A stretch of 64,000 nt of DNA from assembly GCF_030845175.1 (NCBI RefSeq), contig NZ_CP132542.1, positions 2,205,501-2,269,500 on the forward strand. Reading direction: 5' to 3'. Below, in pieces: positions 44,144 to 52,873 of this stretch. The position numbers and the translations under genes were made by a program. The notes beneath the pieces are model-generated. The model was not told the DNA's origin. It made no database searches and saw only the letters and a program-made list of their open reading frames with translations. How positions within the stretch are numbered: position 1 is the stretch's first letter; each line of letters starts with the position of its first letter. The DNA comes from Coralliovum pocilloporae (lineage in GTDB: Bacteria; Pseudomonadota; Alphaproteobacteria; Rhizobiales; Cohaesibacteraceae).

Positions 44144-45286
44144 GTGGTGGAAGGAACCTACGAAGCCTTTAGGGCGCAATTGGCAAAGGAAGCCTGGAGA
44201 GTAAACCCTCATGGGCCAACTCCAGGCCTTTCTGAGACTTTGCATGGTGTCGAATGCCTGTCGGATGACCAGGCCTGGGCTGTATGCCAGCATCTCTGCA
44301 AGAGCCCCGAAAGTCTGGCCCCTCTCGGGGGAGAGGCACGCGACGTCTGGCGGGTTTCTTTTGCTGGACGACCATCCCTTGTCCTGATGTACCGCAAGGT
44401 GAGACAACGTGCAGTTCTTGAACGCAATGTACTGGTGCATTTGCGCAAAGCCGGACTGTCTGTCCCGAAAGTGCATGCGGCACAAGGCCACTGGCTTGTG
44501 ACAGAGGATCTGGGCGATCTGCGATTGCCGCTTGTTCTGTCACAGAAATCACGGCACCAGCAGCAGATTCTCATTGAAAAGGCGCTTCAGTCTCTTCTGA
44601 CTTTGCAGAAACTGGGACATCAGATTGGTTTGAGCGAGAAGGTCGCCCCCATTGGCAAGAGTGCCAGCTGGGTGAGCAATCTGTCCAATGCGCCGAGAAA
44701 ACTCGCAAGACTGGCGCAAGTGGAACCAAGTCCGGCTCTTGATCTGGATGGCATTCATCAGCTTCTAACCTGCACGGAACGTCGGTTTATCAAATGGGAT
44801 GCGCGTCTTGGCAATGCGATGGTCGGGGAAGGTGGTACCATCCGCTGGTTTGATTTTGAGCATTGCGGCACACGCGATCCTCTCGACGACCTTGCCTGGT
44901 TCTTTGGTGATGAGACCCTGCCCAACGATCTTGTTCAGGATGACTTCATCTTCGAGGAAATTCTGCCCGCTTTCTGCAGACACCGGCCACAGGCTGCGGG
45001 GCAGCGCTATCTCAGGGTAATGGCGACGCTGCACATGTGTATTCGTCTGTCGAATATTCTCATCAAGAAAGACGGCCGGTTGTGGTGGGATAATCAGGCC
45101 TGCCTGGACAATGACAGCATACTGGTGACAGAAAGCGGGTTCGCCGCTCTGTGCCAGCGTGCTGCATCATGGGCAGGTCGGGACAAGCTGACAGCACCGC
45201 TTGTTGAATGGCTGCTGGATCTGCCCGATCATATCCAGACAGAAAAAACGGCGCTGGTTGGTCCGGTTACGGTTCAGTTTACCTGA
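44144..45286 (+). CDS. Small-molecule kinase-like protein (APH/choline-kinase fold)
   Basis: A 380-residue soluble protein starting with GTG at 44144, nine bases after the adhesin stop; no usable ATG exists nearby. The phosphotransferase (APH) fold is seen in LVTEDLGDL (hinge), the catalytic loop KWDARLGNAM (D219, N224; usually HGDxxxxN, so the first His is replaced) and the magnesium-binding WFDFEHCG (D237), followed by DPLDDLAWFF. It is likely to phosphorylate a small metabolite such as a sugar, choline or amino alcohol. The tight spacing to the adhesin gene suggests co-transcription and a role tied to the surface system, which is inference. Confidence 0.8.
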   Translation: MVEGTYEAFRAQLAKEAWRVNPHGPTPGLSETLHGVECLSDDQAWAVCQHLCKSPESLAPLGGEARDVWRVSFAGRPSLVLMYRKVRQRAVLERNVLVHLRKAGLSVPKVHAAQGHWLVTEDLGDLRLPLVLSQKSRHQQQILIEKALQSLLTLQKLGHQIGLSEKVAPIGKSASWVSNLSNAPRKLARLAQVEPSPALDLDGIHQLLTCTERRFIKWDARLGNAMVGEGGTIRWFDFEHCGTRDPLDDLAWFFGDETLPNDLVQDDFIFEEILPAFCRHRPQAAGQRYLRVMATLHMCIRLSNILIKKDGRLWWDNQACLDNDSILVTESGFAALCQRAASWAGRDKLTAPLVEWLLDLPDHIQTEKTALVGPVTVQFT

Positions 45287-45382
45287 AGGACCTACAGCAC
45301 ATTCATTCTATGTCGGTTCACTTGACCGGCCTTTGCTGCTCATGCCACATCTCTGTCAGCACAATGATTAAGAGGGTCCGGC

Positions 45383-46552
45383 ATGAAGCCCACAAGTTCC
45401 ACCTATACCGGAATGCCGACGACAGTGTTTGAGGTTATGTCCGGCCTTGCCCGCGAGCACGGCTCGATCAATCTGGGGCAGGGGTTTCCAGACACAGATG
45501 GACCGGAAGATATCCGCCGGGTTGCAGCTGATGCCCTGATGGAAGGCCCCAATCAGTATCCGCCCATGGTCGGTATTCCGGAGCTCAGGCAGGCGGTTGC
45601 TGCTGCCAATAAGCGGTTCTATGGGCTGGATGTGGACTGGCAGCGAGAAGTCTGTGTGACCTCGGGAGCAACAGAAGCCATTTCCGACTGTATCAATGCC
45701 CTGGTCGAGCCGGGCGATGAAGTGGTGCTGATTGAGCCGCTCTATGATTGCTATCTGCCGCTGGTGGAGCACGCAGGCGGCATTGTCAAAAGCGTCCGGA
45801 TCACGCCTCCCGACTGGACGCTTGATCTTGGCGCGCTGGAAGCGGCCTTTTCCGAGAAGACCAAACTGCTGTTGCTGAACAGCCCGCATAATCCGGCGGG
45901 CAAGGTTTTCTCACAAACCGAGCTGCAGGCCATTGCCGATCTGCTGCTGAAATATGATGCTTATGCTGTCTGTGATGAGGTCTATGAACATCTGACCTTT
46001 GACGGACGACGTCATATCCCGTTGATGACACTGGACGGCATGCGCGACCGGGTGGCACGGATCGGTTCAGCTGGCAAAACGTTCTCGCTCACCGGCTGGA
46101 AGATTGGCTATATCACCGCCGCGCCGAACCTTCTTGACCCGATTGCCAAAGCCCATCAGTTCTGCACCTTCACCACACCGCCAAACCTTCAGAAGGCTGT
46201 GGCCTACGGGCTGAACAAAGGTGATGACTACTTCACGGGCTTCACCGAAGGGATGCAGGCCCAGCGCGATCATCTGGCCAAAGGGCTTGCGGATATCGGC
46301 TTCGAGGTGGCCCCCTGTGAAGGAACCTATTTCATTACGGTTGATGCCCGGTCTGTGGGGCTTGACGGAACGGATGTGGACCTGTGCCGGGACATGACCG
46401 TTGAGGGAGGAGTGACGGCTGTTCCGGTTTCCGCCTTCTATCGTTCGGATGCGCCGACCCATTTCCTGCGCTTTTGCTTCTGCAAGCAGACGGATTTTCT
46501 GGATAGTGGTCTGGAACGGCTGGCCGCCTGGGTCAGGATGCGGAGAGGTTGA
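45383..46552 (+). CDS. Class I/II PLP aminotransferase (methionine or succinyl-DAP type)
   Basis: A 389-residue fold-type I aminotransferase with LGQGFPDTDGP near the start, N170 in NSPHNPAGKV, D198/Y201 in CDEVYEHL and the Schiff-base lysine K232 in SAGKTFSLTGWKIGY. It resembles the YbdL/MalY-KAT branch, which uses methionine, glutamine or kynurenine. Those family names are from memory, and the substrate is not settled. A slyX-like gene overlaps its end in a different frame. Nothing else nearby names a pathway. Confidence 0.88.
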   Translation: MKPTSSTYTGMPTTVFEVMSGLAREHGSINLGQGFPDTDGPEDIRRVAADALMEGPNQYPPMVGIPELRQAVAAANKRFYGLDVDWQREVCVTSGATEAISDCINALVEPGDEVVLIEPLYDCYLPLVEHAGGIVKSVRITPPDWTLDLGALEAAFSEKTKLLLLNSPHNPAGKVFSQTELQAIADLLLKYDAYAVCDEVYEHLTFDGRRHIPLMTLDGMRDRVARIGSAGKTFSLTGWKIGYITAAPNLLDPIAKAHQFCTFTTPPNLQKAVAYGLNKGDDYFTGFTEGMQAQRDHLAKGLADIGFEVAPCEGTYFITVDARSVGLDGTDVDLCRDMTVEGGVTAVPVSAFYRSDAPTHFLRFCFCKQTDFLDSGLERLAAWVRMRRG

Positions 46553-46554
46553 TC

Positions 46555-46767
46555 ATGAGCACAGAACAGCTTGAAGCACGGATCGACAGTCTGGAAATCA
46601 CCATTGCCGATCAGCAGAAAACCATCGACGATCTCAACGAGATGGTCACCCGTCAATGGGACACACTGAAACAGTTTGAGCGGGAAATCCTGAAACTGTC
46701 CGGTCAGATAGAACTGCTGGAAGAAGCCAGCCCGGCACCTGAAAACCAGAAACCGCCCCATTATTGA
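46555..46767 (+). CDS. slyX: SlyX-family small coiled-coil protein
   Basis: A 70-residue protein, ATG at 46555 with AGAGG seven bases upstream. It begins just after the aminotransferase stop codon. Heptad-rich sequence (EARIDSLEITIADQQKTIDDLNEMVTRQW split over two helices, then a second helix) ends in the Pro-rich tail (PAPENQKPPHY) typical of SlyX. The role of SlyX is undefined. Confidence 0.9.
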   Translation: MSTEQLEARIDSLEITIADQQKTIDDLNEMVTRQWDTLKQFEREILKLSGQIELLEEASPAPENQKPPHY

Positions 46768-46776
46768 GCGGAAAAA

Positions 46777-46808
46777 AGAAGAGGCAGCGCGGAGGTGCTG
46801 CCTCTTCT
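46777..46808. terminator. Strong bidirectional terminator between slyX and BCCT genes
   Basis: AGAAGAGGCAGC (46777-46788) pairs perfectly with GCTGCCTCTTCT (46797-46808) around an 8-base loop, a 12-bp stem flanked by A-rich and T-rich ends. It separates convergent genes. Confidence 0.85.
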
Positions 46809-46833
46809 CAGTCGCGGAGTGAAAGCTCAAGGC

Positions 46834-48528
46834 CTAGGCATGAAGCTCCTGGCTGATCCGAGTACCATCGGATGCCGTTCCGCTTTGATTGCTGATCGGT
46901 GAGGCGGACGGGTCAGACTTAAGAGATTTGTACAACCCTGTGGCCATGGCAAGGATCACAAATGATATCGGGAACGCAGCAGCAATGGATGCTGTTTGCA
47001 GCGCTCCGAGACCACCGGCGACCAGAAGAACAATGGCGGTCGCACCGATACCGAAACCCCAGATAATCCGGAACTTCTTAGGTGGATTGTCGTCACCCAT
47101 GGACAGCATGGTGGTGATAACCAGCGTGCCGGAATCAGCCGATGTTACGAACCATGATACAAGCAGGAGCGTAGCAAGCGCTGAAAGAGGCCAGGCTGTC
47201 CACCCGAGGTCTCCCATCCAGGATGTCGCTCCCAGATTGCCTATTGTGCCATAGAGAGCAGAAGGCAGGTCCCAGTTGCGAACCGTTGTGATAATGCCCG
47301 CTCCGCCGTCTGCAGCAGGACCACCCGCCATGTTCATCTCTTGCCAGATCGCGTTGCCGCCAAACATGCAGAGCCAGAAGAAGGCAATGGCCGTTGGTAC
47401 AAACAGAACGCCGACCATGAATTCACGAATGGTTCGTCCGCGAGAGATACGGGCAATGAACATGCCGACCATCGGAGCCCAGGCAATCCACCAGCCCCAG
47501 TAGAAAATCGTCCAGCCACCCTGCCATGAGATGTGTTCTTCGGTGCTGGCTGTCCAGAAGCCCATCGGGATGAAGTTCCACAGATAGTCACCAATTGTGG
47601 TGACATAGAAACCGAGGAGCCATTTGAACGGACCTATGAGAACAAAGGCGGCCAGCAGAATCATGGACAGCCAGATGTTCCACTCGGAAATCATCCTGAT
47701 GCCCTTACCAACGCCGGAAACCGTAGAGATGGTGGCGATAAGGGTAACGACGATGATCAGAATAACCTTGGTGAAGGTTCCGGGGTCAATTCCGAACAGG
47801 ACGTTCAGACCGGTTGCTATCTGGCTTGAACCAAGACCGAGCGATGTGGCGATACCGAAAACAGAGCCAAACACGGCGAGAAGGTCAACCGTATGACCCC
47901 ATGGACCATAAATGCGCTCACCAATCAGCGGATAAAGCGCTGACCGCATGGTCAATGGCAGTTTCTTTCGGAAGCCGAAATAGGCAAGGCAGAGCCCAAC
48001 GATCACATAAAGGGCCCATCCATGGAAACCCCAGTGGAAATATGTGACCCGCATGGCATCAATGGCTCGCTGCATGTCCATTGCGCTATGGCCCGCAAGT
48101 TCAGCATGCGGGTTGTTCGGATAACCAAAGGCCCCTGAATTGTCGAAGTAGAAAATTGGCTCGGCAACACCGAAGAACAGGATGCCGATGCCGATCCCTG
48201 CCGAGAACAGCATTGCAAACCAGCTGAAATTGCTGAACTCGGGTCTCGCATCATCGTCGCCTAGACGCAGGTTGCCGAACTTCGAGAACATCAGGAAAAA
48301 GCAAAAGAGCATAATGCCTGCAAGAACCGTGATGTAATACCAGCTGAGGCCGTTCTCAATCCAGCTGCGTACAGACTTGTAGAGCCCGCCTGCGAATTCA
48401 ACATTCAGAACGGTGAAGATGACAAATGCCGCGATCATGGCCTTTGAGGCAATGCCCATGCCGGGATGCAGCCCGGTAAAAAAGCCTTTTTGGGCGACAA
48501 GGTGATTGTTAGGATTTGTATCAGACAA
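46834..48528 (-). CDS. BCCT-family betaine/choline transporter
   Basis: A secondary transporter of about 564 residues with twelve membrane segments. I prefer the TTG at 48528 (SDTNPNNH), seven bases after GGAGGA; an in-frame ATG at 48543 would add five residues. Diagnostic motifs are GIGIGILFFGVAEP, the Trp-rich BCCT signature WTIFYWGWWIAWAP and ISRGRTIREF. Such proteins take up glycine betaine, choline or carnitine by sodium symport. With the dimethylglycine dehydrogenase in this window it fits betaine uptake for osmoprotection or carbon/nitrogen use. The C-terminal tail is short, so osmosensing as in BetP is doubtful. Confidence 0.93.
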   Translation of the reverse strand: MSDTNPNNHLVAQKGFFTGLHPGMGIASKAMIAAFVIFTVLNVEFAGGLYKSVRSWIENGLSWYYITVLAGIMLFCFFLMFSKFGNLRLGDDDARPEFSNFSWFAMLFSAGIGIGILFFGVAEPIFYFDNSGAFGYPNNPHAELAGHSAMDMQRAIDAMRVTYFHWGFHGWALYVIVGLCLAYFGFRKKLPLTMRSALYPLIGERIYGPWGHTVDLLAVFGSVFGIATSLGLGSSQIATGLNVLFGIDPGTFTKVILIIVVTLIATISTVSGVGKGIRMISEWNIWLSMILLAAFVLIGPFKWLLGFYVTTIGDYLWNFIPMGFWTASTEEHISWQGGWTIFYWGWWIAWAPMVGMFIARISRGRTIREFMVGVLFVPTAIAFFWLCMFGGNAIWQEMNMAGGPAADGGAGIITTVRNWDLPSALYGTIGNLGATSWMGDLGWTAWPLSALATLLLVSWFVTSADSGTLVITTMLSMGDDNPPKKFRIIWGFGIGATAIVLLVAGGLGALQTASIAAAFPISFVILAMATGLYKSLKSDPSASPISNQSGTASDGTRISQELHA

Positions 48529-48957
48529 CGATGTCTCCTCCATCAGATGCCCAGGGGGCAAATTTCAGGCAATCAACACAAAGGTCCTTCTTTCCGGAAC
48601 ATTGAAAAATGCCGGATTGCCTGTTCTGTAAGATTTTTGATGCCGTCTTCAGTCTTCAGACCGGCCAGCCTGATGATCACTGGTTGAGCCAGAGACCTTC
48701 GCAGCGGATGATCTGCAGCAGCAAGTTGCGCTAGGATCAAGCAGATTGAATTGCAGTTTTCGACAATAAGTCCGCATTATACGACGGATAAGTACAAAAT
48801 CAGGTCGATAATTTCGTTTCCTGTTGCCGTTGTAAAGAGATGGGTTCCGTAACGGTACTTTCTCGATTCGGAAGAGTGAATGATCTAAACAAGTGGTATC
48901 GACTCATCTTTCTCCCCATCTTATGGGGGAGCAGAATGCGACGAAAGGGAAACAGTC
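48529..48957. other. Divergent intergenic region with a 5'-UTR hairpin
   Basis: These 429 bases hold promoters of the BCCT and thiolase genes. A hairpin CCCCAT-CTT-ATGGGG at 48914-48928 lies 29 bases before the thiolase start and may affect its mRNA. I see no tRNA, known riboswitch or coding frame. Confidence 0.45.
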
Positions 48958-50124
48958 ATGACGGCCTGTATTGTCGGTTGGGGACACACACCATTCGGGA
49001 AACATCAGGACAAGACGGTTGAAAGTCTGATCGTCGAAGCGGCAACAGCGGCTATTGCGGATGCCGGAATTGAGCCGAAAGATGTGGACGAGATTATCCT
49101 CGGTCATTTCAATGCCGGGTTCTCGGCTCAGGATTTTACGGCAAGCCTTGTCCTTCAGGCATCCGACGACTTCCGCTTTAAGCCAGCGTTGAGAGTTGAA
49201 AACGCCTGCGCGACTGGCTCGGCAGCTGTCCATCAGGGCATCAAGACACTCGCCGCCGGGCAGGCGCGGATTGTGCTTGTGGTGGGGGTCGAACAGATGA
49301 CCACAACGCCCCCCGCAGATATCGGCAACAACCTGCTGAAGGCGTCCTATCTGCCGGAAGACGGGGACACGCCTGCGGGCTTTGCCGGGGTTTTCGGGAT
49401 GATCGCCGACAAGTACTTCCAGAGATATGGTGATCAGTCTGATGCTTTGGCAGGAATCGCCGCAAAGAACCACAGAAATGGTGTTTCCAACCCTTATGCC
49501 CAGTTGCGCAAAGATCTGGGGTTTGAGTTCTGTCGGGCTGAATCAGACAAGAACCCGTTTGTGGCGGGGCCGTTGAAGCGGACGGATTGTTCGCTTGTCT
49601 CAGATGGCGCTGCTGCGATTGTGCTTGCAGATACGGCCACAGCCCTGTCCTTCGACAAGGCGGTGGCTTTCCGTTCTCAGGCCCACGTGTCAGATTTCCT
49701 GCCGATGTCGAAGCGAGATATTCTGGACTTTGACGGGTGCTCGGTCGCCTGGTCGCGGGCGCTGGAAGCTGCCCGGCTGACCCTTGACGACCTGTCCTTT
49801 GTGGAAACCCACGACTGTTTCACCATCGCTGAACTGATTGAATATGAGGCCATGGGGCTGGCACCAAAGGGCGAGGGTGCCCGCGTAGTTGCAGACGGGA
49901 CTACACAGATGGACGGCAAGCTTCCGGTCAATCCATCAGGTGGCCTGAAGGCAAAAGGTCACCCCATCGGTGCAACCGGTGTGTCCATGCATGCTCTGAC
50001 GGCCATGCAGTTGACTGGCAGGGCAGGGGACATGCAGGTCAGCAATCCGAAGCTTGGCGGCATCTTCAATATGGGCGGAGCAGCCGTTGCCAATTATGTG
50101 TCGATCCTTGAGCCCATCAAATAG
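48958..50124 (+). CDS. Thiolase-family acetyl-CoA acetyltransferase (SCP-x type)
   Basis: A 388-residue enzyme of the SCP-x/lipid-transfer-protein branch of thiolases. The nucleophile is C84 (ENACATGSAA), the His of THDCF lies near 283, and the last motif is GGLKAKGHPIGATG. It should cleave or form a C-C bond in acyl-CoA, acting late in beta-oxidation or in methylketone or sterol side-chain pathways. No acyl-CoA dehydrogenase or hydratase gene adjoins. A Cys-phosphatase gene starts right after its stop codon, so the pair share an operon. Confidence 0.92.
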   Translation: MTACIVGWGHTPFGKHQDKTVESLIVEAATAAIADAGIEPKDVDEIILGHFNAGFSAQDFTASLVLQASDDFRFKPALRVENACATGSAAVHQGIKTLAAGQARIVLVVGVEQMTTTPPADIGNNLLKASYLPEDGDTPAGFAGVFGMIADKYFQRYGDQSDALAGIAAKNHRNGVSNPYAQLRKDLGFEFCRAESDKNPFVAGPLKRTDCSLVSDGAAAIVLADTATALSFDKAVAFRSQAHVSDFLPMSKRDILDFDGCSVAWSRALEAARLTLDDLSFVETHDCFTIAELIEYEAMGLAPKGEGARVVADGTTQMDGKLPVNPSGGLKAKGHPIGATGVSMHALTAMQLTGRAGDMQVSNPKLGGIFNMGGAAVANYVSILEPIK

Positions 50125-50619
50125 ATGAGTGGCATTTTTCCTGTCGCACAGCTGGGCGCTGGCCAGCTGTCACTTGTGATCAGGCCAGAGCCTCATCGGG
50201 TGCCCGAGACAGTGTCCGGCTGGGTAACGCATGGCATCACATCGGTCATTTCCATGCTGGAGCATGAAGAAGCCTGCGAGCTGGGCCTTTTGGATGAAGA
50301 AGCGGTTTGCCTGGAACGCGGCCTGTCTTTCACCTCTTTTCCAATTCCTGATTTTACCGTCCCGGATGACATGAGCCGCTGTCGAACTCTCGCGGAAACA
50401 CTGGCGCAGTCGGCGCGGCAGGGCGACCATTTGGCGTTTCATTGCCGGGGAACCATCGGACGGTCTCCGATGATGCTCGCAAGTCTGTTGGTCATTGATA
50501 ATCGGGAACCCGGAGCCATCTGGTCAATGATCCGGAACGCCAGAGGTGTTGAGGTGCCGGACACGAGGGAGCAGGAAGACTGGCTCTATCGGTTTGCCGA
50601 CCAGCTCAAGACCAGTTAG
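50125..50619 (+). CDS. Cys-based dual-specificity protein-tyrosine phosphatase-like protein
   Basis: A 164-residue protein starting at the ATG directly after the TAG of the thiolase gene. The signature HCRGTIGRS (106-114) gives the catalytic C107 and R113, and FPIPDF (D76) is placed like the general acid loop. It resembles the CDKN3/KAP and DSP-like group. Substrates could be phosphoproteins or small phosphates. The zero-length junction suggests translational coupling. The function of the pairing with a thiolase is unknown. Confidence 0.8.
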   Translation: MSGIFPVAQLGAGQLSLVIRPEPHRVPETVSGWVTHGITSVISMLEHEEACELGLLDEEAVCLERGLSFTSFPIPDFTVPDDMSRCRTLAETLAQSARQGDHLAFHCRGTIGRSPMMLASLLVIDNREPGAIWSMIRNARGVEVPDTREQEDWLYRFADQLKTS

Positions 50620-50631
50620 GGGGCATCCCGG

Positions 50632-51435
50632 TCAGGACGCATTTGCTCTTTCTGCCAGTGATCCTGCTTTTGTCGGTTGCTGGAATGGCAGTTCCGTGCC
50701 GATCCGGCCAAAGCCTGGAAGCTTGATTGCCGGATAACGGATATCAACACCCGCCACAGCCCCGGCCATATGGACTTCAAGACCTTCAGCCCATCCCAGC
50801 GACAGACCGAAGTAACCGCCCAGTGACAGCCGGATGCCGGTATCGCTGGGTGTGGGCGAGAATTCAAAAGCGCGAGGAGAGAAGTCCTTGCCGAAAGCGG
50901 TTGGCGGCAGGGCTGCATCAAGGCCGGGTGTATGGGCTATCACATAGGAAACGAACGTGTTCGAGTTGGGGCCGGGCCAGACAGTATAATCGCCCCGCTC
51001 ACTGTGAGGGTAAGAGCGGATGGCATTGCGGATGGCCGGAATAAGAGCTTCGGCTTCCGCCCCATAGACCGCATGGATCAGACGCGGCTGGTTGCTGTAC
51101 CAGCGCCCGTCTGCCGCATAGGCGTTGCGTCTTACGGGGCGCCCCCAGCCAACCACGTCATACCGTTCATAACGATTCGCAGCCCTGTCTTTGATAACCA
51201 GCCAGGTGTGGTCGGCAAAGATGCCACGCCAGCGCCCGGTCCGTGCCGCATAGATCTGCACAAGCGCCTTATCAAATGTGGACGCCTCTGGTAACTGTCC
51301 GGTGCTTGACCAGTCAGCGGCGTGCCAGCTTTGCGGTTGCTCCTGTGTGACCCACAAGGCAGCATGAAGCGACAGGGGCAACAGCCATATGACGAACAGG
51401 GCAGCAAGGGTTATCTTGAGCAGTCGAAGGATCAT
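50632..51435 (-). CDS. DUF3750-domain membrane-anchored or exported protein
   Basis: A 267-residue protein starting at the ATG at 51435. An N-terminal hydrophobic segment (MILRLLKITLAALFVIWLLP) is a signal anchor or signal peptide. The remainder matches DUF3750: ADHTWLVIKDR, ERYDVVGWG, DYTVWPGPNSNTFVSYV and a GLSLGWAEGLEVHMAG-like closing part. The conserved pattern is reminiscent of a cysteine-less peptidase fold, but no function is established. It is convergent with the thiolase-phosphatase pair. Confidence 0.8.
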   Translation of the reverse strand: MILRLLKITLAALFVIWLLPLSLHAALWVTQEQPQSWHAADWSSTGQLPEASTFDKALVQIYAARTGRWRGIFADHTWLVIKDRAANRYERYDVVGWGRPVRRNAYAADGRWYSNQPRLIHAVYGAEAEALIPAIRNAIRSYPHSERGDYTVWPGPNSNTFVSYVIAHTPGLDAALPPTAFGKDFSPRAFEFSPTPSDTGIRLSLGGYFGLSLGWAEGLEVHMAGAVAGVDIRYPAIKLPGFGRIGTELPFQQPTKAGSLAERANAS

Positions 51436-51602
51436 GATTGGTTCAGAATAGAGAAGAAGCCCGCAACAATCAGGCCCCTGAATGGAGGCAAAACCATGGC
51501 AGATGGTCGACCGTGTCTCCTGATCTCGGACTTTGCTGATAAAAGTCAGGGGAAAGGCCGTTGACCTCTCCGGCATATTGAGCCACCGTCTGGCGCCTAC
51601 AG

Positions 51603-51717
51603 CGTGCTTCTGAAAAGTTGGCAGGCTTTTCAGATAAAAGCTCGCGCAGAAACAAACTCTCAAAACGTGCTTCTGAAAAGTTGATAGACTTTTCGGATAA
51701 GAGTGCGCGCAGAAACA
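51603..51717. repeat. Two copies of an interspersed palindromic repeat
   Basis: Copies A (51603-51654) and B (51666-51717) are 63 bases apart and share the frame CGTGCTTCTGAAAAG...CTTTTC(A/G)GATAA...GCGCAGAAACA. Each can fold through CTGAAAAG/CTTTTC. A diverged third copy lies at 54709-54752. This fills much of the 358-base gap before the asparaginase gene and resembles REP-like intergenic families of rhizobia. Confidence 0.75.
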
Positions 51718-51793
51718 GTGTCTCAGAGCTAAAACGAATGAACACTGTTCTGAGAAACGACAGCTAGACGATGCAGTGAAGGACGTGACGTGC

Positions 51794-52789
51794 ATGGATA
51801 ATCCGGTTCTTGTTGAGGTGACACGCGGGTCGCTCGTTGAATCCCGTCATCGGGGTGCAATCGCCATTGCCGATGCGGATGGGGCGATCGTGCAGGCCAT
51901 CGGAGATATCGATCGCCCGGTCTTCCCCCGTTCGGCCATCAAGGCTCTCCAGGCCCTGCCTCTGCTTGAGACAGGTGCTGCTGATGCACTGGGGATAACT
52001 GCAGAAGAGCTGGCATTGTGCTGCTCATCTCACAATGGTGAAGACGGTCACGTTCATGGCGCGCGCGCGATCCTGACAAAGGCCGGGATGGATGACGGCG
52101 CTCTTGAATGTGGTCCTCAGCCGCCATATCACGAGCATGATCAGGCTATTCTGCACAAGACGGATAGTTCACCCTGTCCCATTCACAACAATTGCTCTGG
52201 AAAACATGCGGGCTTTCTGGCGTTGGCCAGCCATATGGGCGTGGAGCCGGGCGGATATATCGAAGCGGGCCATCAGGTGATGTCTGAGGTGCGTCAGGCG
52301 CAAGCCGAGATGGTGGACTACACCCTGTCTGATGAGGCAAGCGGAACCGACGGGTGTTCCATCCCGACCTATGCCATGCCGCTGAAGAATCTCGCTGTTG
52401 CCTTTGCAAGGTTTGGCACGGGCGCAGGGCTTGAGCCCGTCCGGGCAGATGCCTGCAGAAGGCTTTATGATGCCTGCGTGTCCCACCCTTTAATGGTGGC
52501 AGGAACCGGGCGTTTTTGTACGAACGCAATGGCGCTCTTTGGAGGCAGGGTCTTCGTGAAGACTGGTGCTGAGGGTGTTTTCACCGCTGCGATCCCGGAA
52601 CTGGGGCTTGGTGTTGCACTCAAATGCGATGATGGGACGACCCGGGCGTCAGAGGTCATGATGGCGGAGGTCATCAACAGGCTGCTTGATGACGCCTCTG
52701 ATGTCGAGGGGTTTAGACAGTTGCTGACACCGGAATTGCGGAACCGCAATGACCGGCTGGTTGGCGTGGTCAGGCCGGTGAACTGGTAA
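51794..52789 (+). CDS. Rhizobial-type L-asparaginase (ReAV-like)
   Basis: A 331-residue cytoplasmic enzyme, ATG at 51794 with AAGGA upstream. It belongs to the asparaginase class first described from Rhizobium etli. The Ser-Lys catalytic pair is S47/K50 (RSAIK), with S79 in CSSH, and the zinc site is C134, K137 (NCSGKHAG) and C188 (DGCSIP). The spacing agrees with the published ReAV active site. It hydrolyses L-asparagine to aspartate and ammonia. It stands alone; the eroded EAL gene begins 84 bases downstream. Confidence 0.9.
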   Translation: MDNPVLVEVTRGSLVESRHRGAIAIADADGAIVQAIGDIDRPVFPRSAIKALQALPLLETGAADALGITAEELALCCSSHNGEDGHVHGARAILTKAGMDDGALECGPQPPYHEHDQAILHKTDSSPCPIHNNCSGKHAGFLALASHMGVEPGGYIEAGHQVMSEVRQAQAEMVDYTLSDEASGTDGCSIPTYAMPLKNLAVAFARFGTGAGLEPVRADACRRLYDACVSHPLMVAGTGRFCTNAMALFGGRVFVKTGAEGVFTAAIPELGLGVALKCDDGTTRASEVMMAEVINRLLDDASDVEGFRQLLTPELRNRNDRLVGVVRPVNW

Positions 52790-52873
52790 AATAGAGCTCC
52801 AGAAGGGGTGCGCATTTACCGCTCGTCAACTGCTGACCCGCTAAGGTCAGTTCTGATGAGGGGACCGTGCCGA

